A DNA stretch of 64,000 bases from Streptomyces sp. NBC_00448 (GTDB lineage Bacteria > Actinomycetota > Actinomycetes > Streptomycetales > Streptomycetaceae), in NCBI RefSeq assembly GCF_036014115.1, contig NZ_CP107913.1:3227001-3291000 (forward strand), written 5' to 3'. Shown here in pieces: positions 61,660-64,000 of the stretch. The notes beneath the pieces were generated by a model. That model saw nothing but the letters and a program-made list of their open reading frames with translations. It had not been told where the DNA came from and made no database searches. The translations under genes were made by a program, and so were the position numbers. The stretch's first letter is position 1; the number at the start of each line of letters is the position of its first letter.

Positions 61660-63450
61660 TCAGCCGTCGTCGTTGGTCGGCTTGTAGTCCTTGCCGAGGA
61701 CCACCGAGATGTCGGCGTTCGACGGGACCGTGCCCTTCTTCACCGCGGTCGCCTGCAGGCCCAGCGTGGCGGCCACGTCCTTGGCCGCGGCCTCCCGGGC
61801 CGGGTCGGTGTAGAGCACCTGGGACACCGCCTGCACGGTGGCGGACTTGCCGCCAGACACGTAGGTGTAGGTGCCGCCGTTGACGATCGCGGCCTGCGCC
61901 ATGGCCGCGGACTTGGCGTTGCCGCTGGCGTCCTTGATCGCGACTCTCGCCGGACCTGAGTTCCCGGTGGCCTGCTTCACGTTGCCGCCGAGCACGTCCT
62001 TCACCACGCTGTCGGTGGCCGCCTCGCTGAGCGTGCCGTCCTTCTGCACCGGCAGCATCGAGGTGCTGTACTGGCCGGTCTTGGCGAGGTCGGCGAGCTG
62101 GGCGAGCGAGGCACCGAGCTGCTTGTCGGTGAGCGACGGGTCGAGGATCTGGGCGAGCGCCTGCACCGTCCTGGTCGCGTCGGGCGCGTCGCTCGGCATC
62201 TTCATCAGCACCGCCTGCATGACCTGCCCGAACCGGTTGAGCTGGGCGGTCTGCGGCTCGCCGGGAGCCTTGTACGTGGCGTACGCGACCGCGGCGTCCC
62301 CGCTCAGTTCCTGCTGCTCGCCCTTGGGCACGAGCACCTTGTCCTTGTCCTTGCCGGTGCCCTTGACCTCGGTGTCGGTGTTGACGTAGATGTCGCCGAG
62401 GGAGTCGACCAGCAGCTCCAGATACGGCGAGTCGAGCCGCCAGCTGCCCTTGATGTCGGTGCCGAGCAGGGTGTTGAGCGAGTCCCGGGTGGGCCCGACA
62501 CCGTTCGCCACGGACTTGTCGAGGGTGGTCACCGAGCCGTCGTCATCGGTGAGTTGGACGTCGCCCGGGATCAGCACGGTGTTGCCGTGCTTCTTCGTCG
62601 TGTTGTCCACCAGCAGCGCGGTGGAGCTGGCGCCGCCGTTGACCGGCAACATGTGCACCACGATCACGTCGCGCCGCTCGGCGCCGCCGCTCGCGGCCGC
62701 CGCCGCGGAGCCCTTCTTGAATCCGGGGAGCTTCCCGGCCTGCCACAGATACCCGCCACCGCCGAGCAGGGCGAGCACAAGTATGACCACCAGGCCGAAC
62801 TTCCGTTTGCGGCCCCGCCGTTTGGCCTCCTCCCGGCGCTCGGTGCGCGACTCGGAGAACTTCAGCCAGTCGATGACCTCTTCGGACTCCTCCGACTCCT
62901 CGTCGACGAAGGCGAACTGCTCGGTGCGGTAGTCCTGCGCGGCCTGTAGCTCCGCCTGCTCCGCCGCCGCGGACGCCTGCTCGTCCTGGTAGGCCGGTTG
63001 CTGCCCGGTGGAATAAGCCGGTTGCTGACCCGTCTCGTACGCGGGCATCTGCCCGGTCTGGTAAGCGGGTTGCTGCCCTGTGTCGTACGCCGGCTGCTGG
63101 CCGGTGTCGTACGCCGGCTGCTGTCCGGTGCCGTAGGCGGGCATCTGCCCGGTGCCGTAGCCCTGGTCGTAGCCGGGCTGGTAGCCCTGCTGCGGGTAGA
63201 CCGGGTGCGCGCCGGTGTCGTACTGCTCCTGGTACGGCGGCGGGGCCTGCTGGGGGACCCCGTAGCCCTGCTGCTGGCCGCCGTACGTCGAGGACGGGTC
63301 CTGGTAGGGCGGCGGGGGCTGGGTGAGCGGGCGGCCGTACTCGTCGTAGCCGTAAGGCTGCTGCTGGTAGTAGGGGTCCTGCGCGTAAGGGTCTCTCTCG
63401 TTGTCTGGACCGCCCTCGGCATAGTGCCTGCGGGGGTTTGCGTCGTTCAC
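61660..63450 (-). CDS. LytR-type membrane protein with degenerate LCP domain
   Basis: About 596 residues from GTG 63450 (GAAGGGG upstream). A long N-terminus rich in Tyr/Gln/Pro with eight-residue repeats (GTGQQPAYD type, about 100-165), one membrane helix (about 222-242), an LCP-like outer domain (about 260-430) and a LytR_C domain (about 510-590). LCP proteins attach polymers to the wall, but the usual RSDT and PRD-type catalytic motifs are not visible here (GGASSTALLV, IPGDV instead). It sits between nadD and rsfS. Confidence 0.85.
   Translation of the reverse strand: MNDANPRRHYAEGGPDNERDPYAQDPYYQQQPYGYDEYGRPLTQPPPPYQDPSSTYGGQQQGYGVPQQAPPPYQEQYDTGAHPVYPQQGYQPGYDQGYGTGQMPAYGTGQQPAYDTGQQPAYDTGQQPAYQTGQMPAYETGQQPAYSTGQQPAYQDEQASAAAEQAELQAAQDYRTEQFAFVDEESEESEEVIDWLKFSESRTERREEAKRRGRKRKFGLVVILVLALLGGGGYLWQAGKLPGFKKGSAAAAASGGAERRDVIVVHMLPVNGGASSTALLVDNTTKKHGNTVLIPGDVQLTDDDGSVTTLDKSVANGVGPTRDSLNTLLGTDIKGSWRLDSPYLELLVDSLGDIYVNTDTEVKGTGKDKDKVLVPKGEQQELSGDAAVAYATYKAPGEPQTAQLNRFGQVMQAVLMKMPSDAPDATRTVQALAQILDPSLTDKQLGASLAQLADLAKTGQYSTSMLPVQKDGTLSEAATDSVVKDVLGGNVKQATGNSGPARVAIKDASGNAKSAAMAQAAIVNGGTYTYVSGGKSATVQAVSQVLYTDPAREAAAKDVAATLGLQATAVKKGTVPSNADISVVLGKDYKPTNDDG
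62990..63165 (-). repeat. 24-bp tandem repeats encoding an octapeptide
   Basis: About seven imperfect 24-bp units encode [Y/D/Q/E/S]TGQ[Q/M]PAY in the N-terminus of the LytR-type protein. Confidence 0.85.
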
Positions 63451-63480
63451 GAGGAACCCCTTCACGTTTGCTGTGCGCCG

Positions 63481-64000
63481 CTACCCGGTCTCGTGCCGGT
63501 AGAGCGCGCGCTTGTCGATGTAGCGCACCACACCGTCCGGAACCAAGTACCAGACCGGGTCTCCCTTGGCCACCCGCTGGCGGCAGTCGGTCGACGAGAT
63601 CGCCAGCGCCGGGACCTCCACCAGCGACACTCCGCCTTCGGGGAGGCCCGGGTCCGACAGCGTATGCCCTGGACGTGTGACGCCGATGAAATGCGCCAAC
63701 GCGAAGAGCTCCTCGGCATGCCGCCAGGACAGGATCTGCGAGAGCGCGTCGGCCCCCGTGATGAAGAACAGCTCCGCCTCGGGGTGGTCGTTCCGCAGAT
63801 CCCGCAGGGTGTCGATGGTGTAGGTCCGGCCGCCGCGGTCGATGTCGCTCCGGCTCACCGAGAACTGCGGATTGGAGGCGGTGGCGATCACCGTCATCAG
63901 GTAGCGGTCCTCGGCGGCCGAGACCTTGCGGTCTTCCTTCTGCCAGGGCTGGCCGGTGGGCACGAAGACGACCTCGTCGAGGTGGAAGAGACTCGCCACC
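63481..64000 (-). CDS. nadD: Nicotinate-nucleotide adenylyltransferase, 5' end outside window
   Basis: Makes nicotinate adenine dinucleotide in NAD synthesis. The visible 172-173 residues start after the N-terminal GGTFDPxHxGH nucleotide-binding motif, which lies beyond the right edge. Seen: [17 protein letters not shown], the [18 protein letters not shown] segment, [14 protein letters not shown] and [16 protein letters not shown] (ISSTxIR type). The frame is open to the window end. Confidence 0.93.
   Translation of the reverse strand, partial: VASLFHLDEVVFVPTGQPWQKEDRKVSAAEDRYLMTVIATASNPQFSVSRSDIDRGGRTYTIDTLRDLRNDHPEAELFFITGADALSQILSWRHAEELFALAHFIGVTRPGHTLSDPGLPEGGVSLVEVPALAISSTDCRQRVAKGDPVWYLVPDGVVRYIDKRALYRHETG

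Overview
The window is high-GC actinomycete chromosome. The backbone gene order (tricorn protease; rsmE-dnaJ2-hrcA; DUF3097; hemW; acyl-CoA ligase; lepA; rpsT; holA; comEC-comEA; degV; leuS; phosphoglycerate mutase-like; rsfS; LytR-type; nadD) is the one I know from Streptomyces and relatives. GTG starts, four-base gene overlaps and leaderless-looking promoters fit this. The exact genus cannot be fixed from the sequence alone.

Layout. 3-3437: 3' part of a tricorn protease. 3557-18521: a predicted integrated mobile element of about 15 kb. It has the module order of an actinomycete integrative and conjugative element (AICE): a large serine integrase, convergent with a leftward operon of SCO3933-family regulator, small protein, FtsK/TraB-type translocase, small membrane protein, zinc-ribbon protein, RepSA-like rolling-circle initiator and a gp3-like recombination directionality factor. 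A divergent GntR repressor follows, then an accessory half: DUF1254/DUF1214 protein, small Cys-rich protein, exported SH3-like protein, DUF6907 protein, XRE-DUF5753 regulator, a tRNA-like gene with a greatly extended anticodon arm, a 41-residue membrane protein, a DUF6415-like protein and an XRE-TPR regulator. Both predicted ends fall inside one interrupted copy of a dispersed chromosomal repeat. Rejoining the outer ends restores the repeat, and rejoining the inner ends gives an imperfect palindrome of the attP kind.

18708-31198: secreted S53 peptidase, a TENA/PqqC-like protein, secreted DUF4232-like protein, a multidomain GH3 beta-glucosidase with a CebR-like operator upstream, then the leftward hrcA-dnaJ2-NMO-rsmE group with a CIRCE operator, and a metallo-beta-lactamase-fold gene. 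31199-42453: DUF3097, hemW, fadD-like, lepA/rpsT divergent pair, membrane protein, holA and an ArsR-MFS pair. 42603-44463: a divergent TetR/epoxide hydrolase pair with two matching palindromic operators. 44482-53145: comEC, comEA, degV, a membrane-anchored protein and leuS, with a ribosome-dependent attenuator (leader peptide with three Leu codons plus terminator) before leuS.

53456-64000: a second S53 peptidase, two identical tRNA-Ala(GGC) genes flanking an ene-reductase/MFS/XRE cassette, then leftward nadD (cut by the window edge), a LytR-type protein with a degenerate LCP domain, rsfS and a histidine phosphatase.

How the parts work together: in the mobile element one GntR-type repressor probably controls transfer, replication and excision through repeated 16-bp operators. 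A further copy of that operator sits before the exported SH3-like gene, tying a cell-surface protein to the transfer regulon. The most unusual single object is the tRNA-like gene at 15806-15907.
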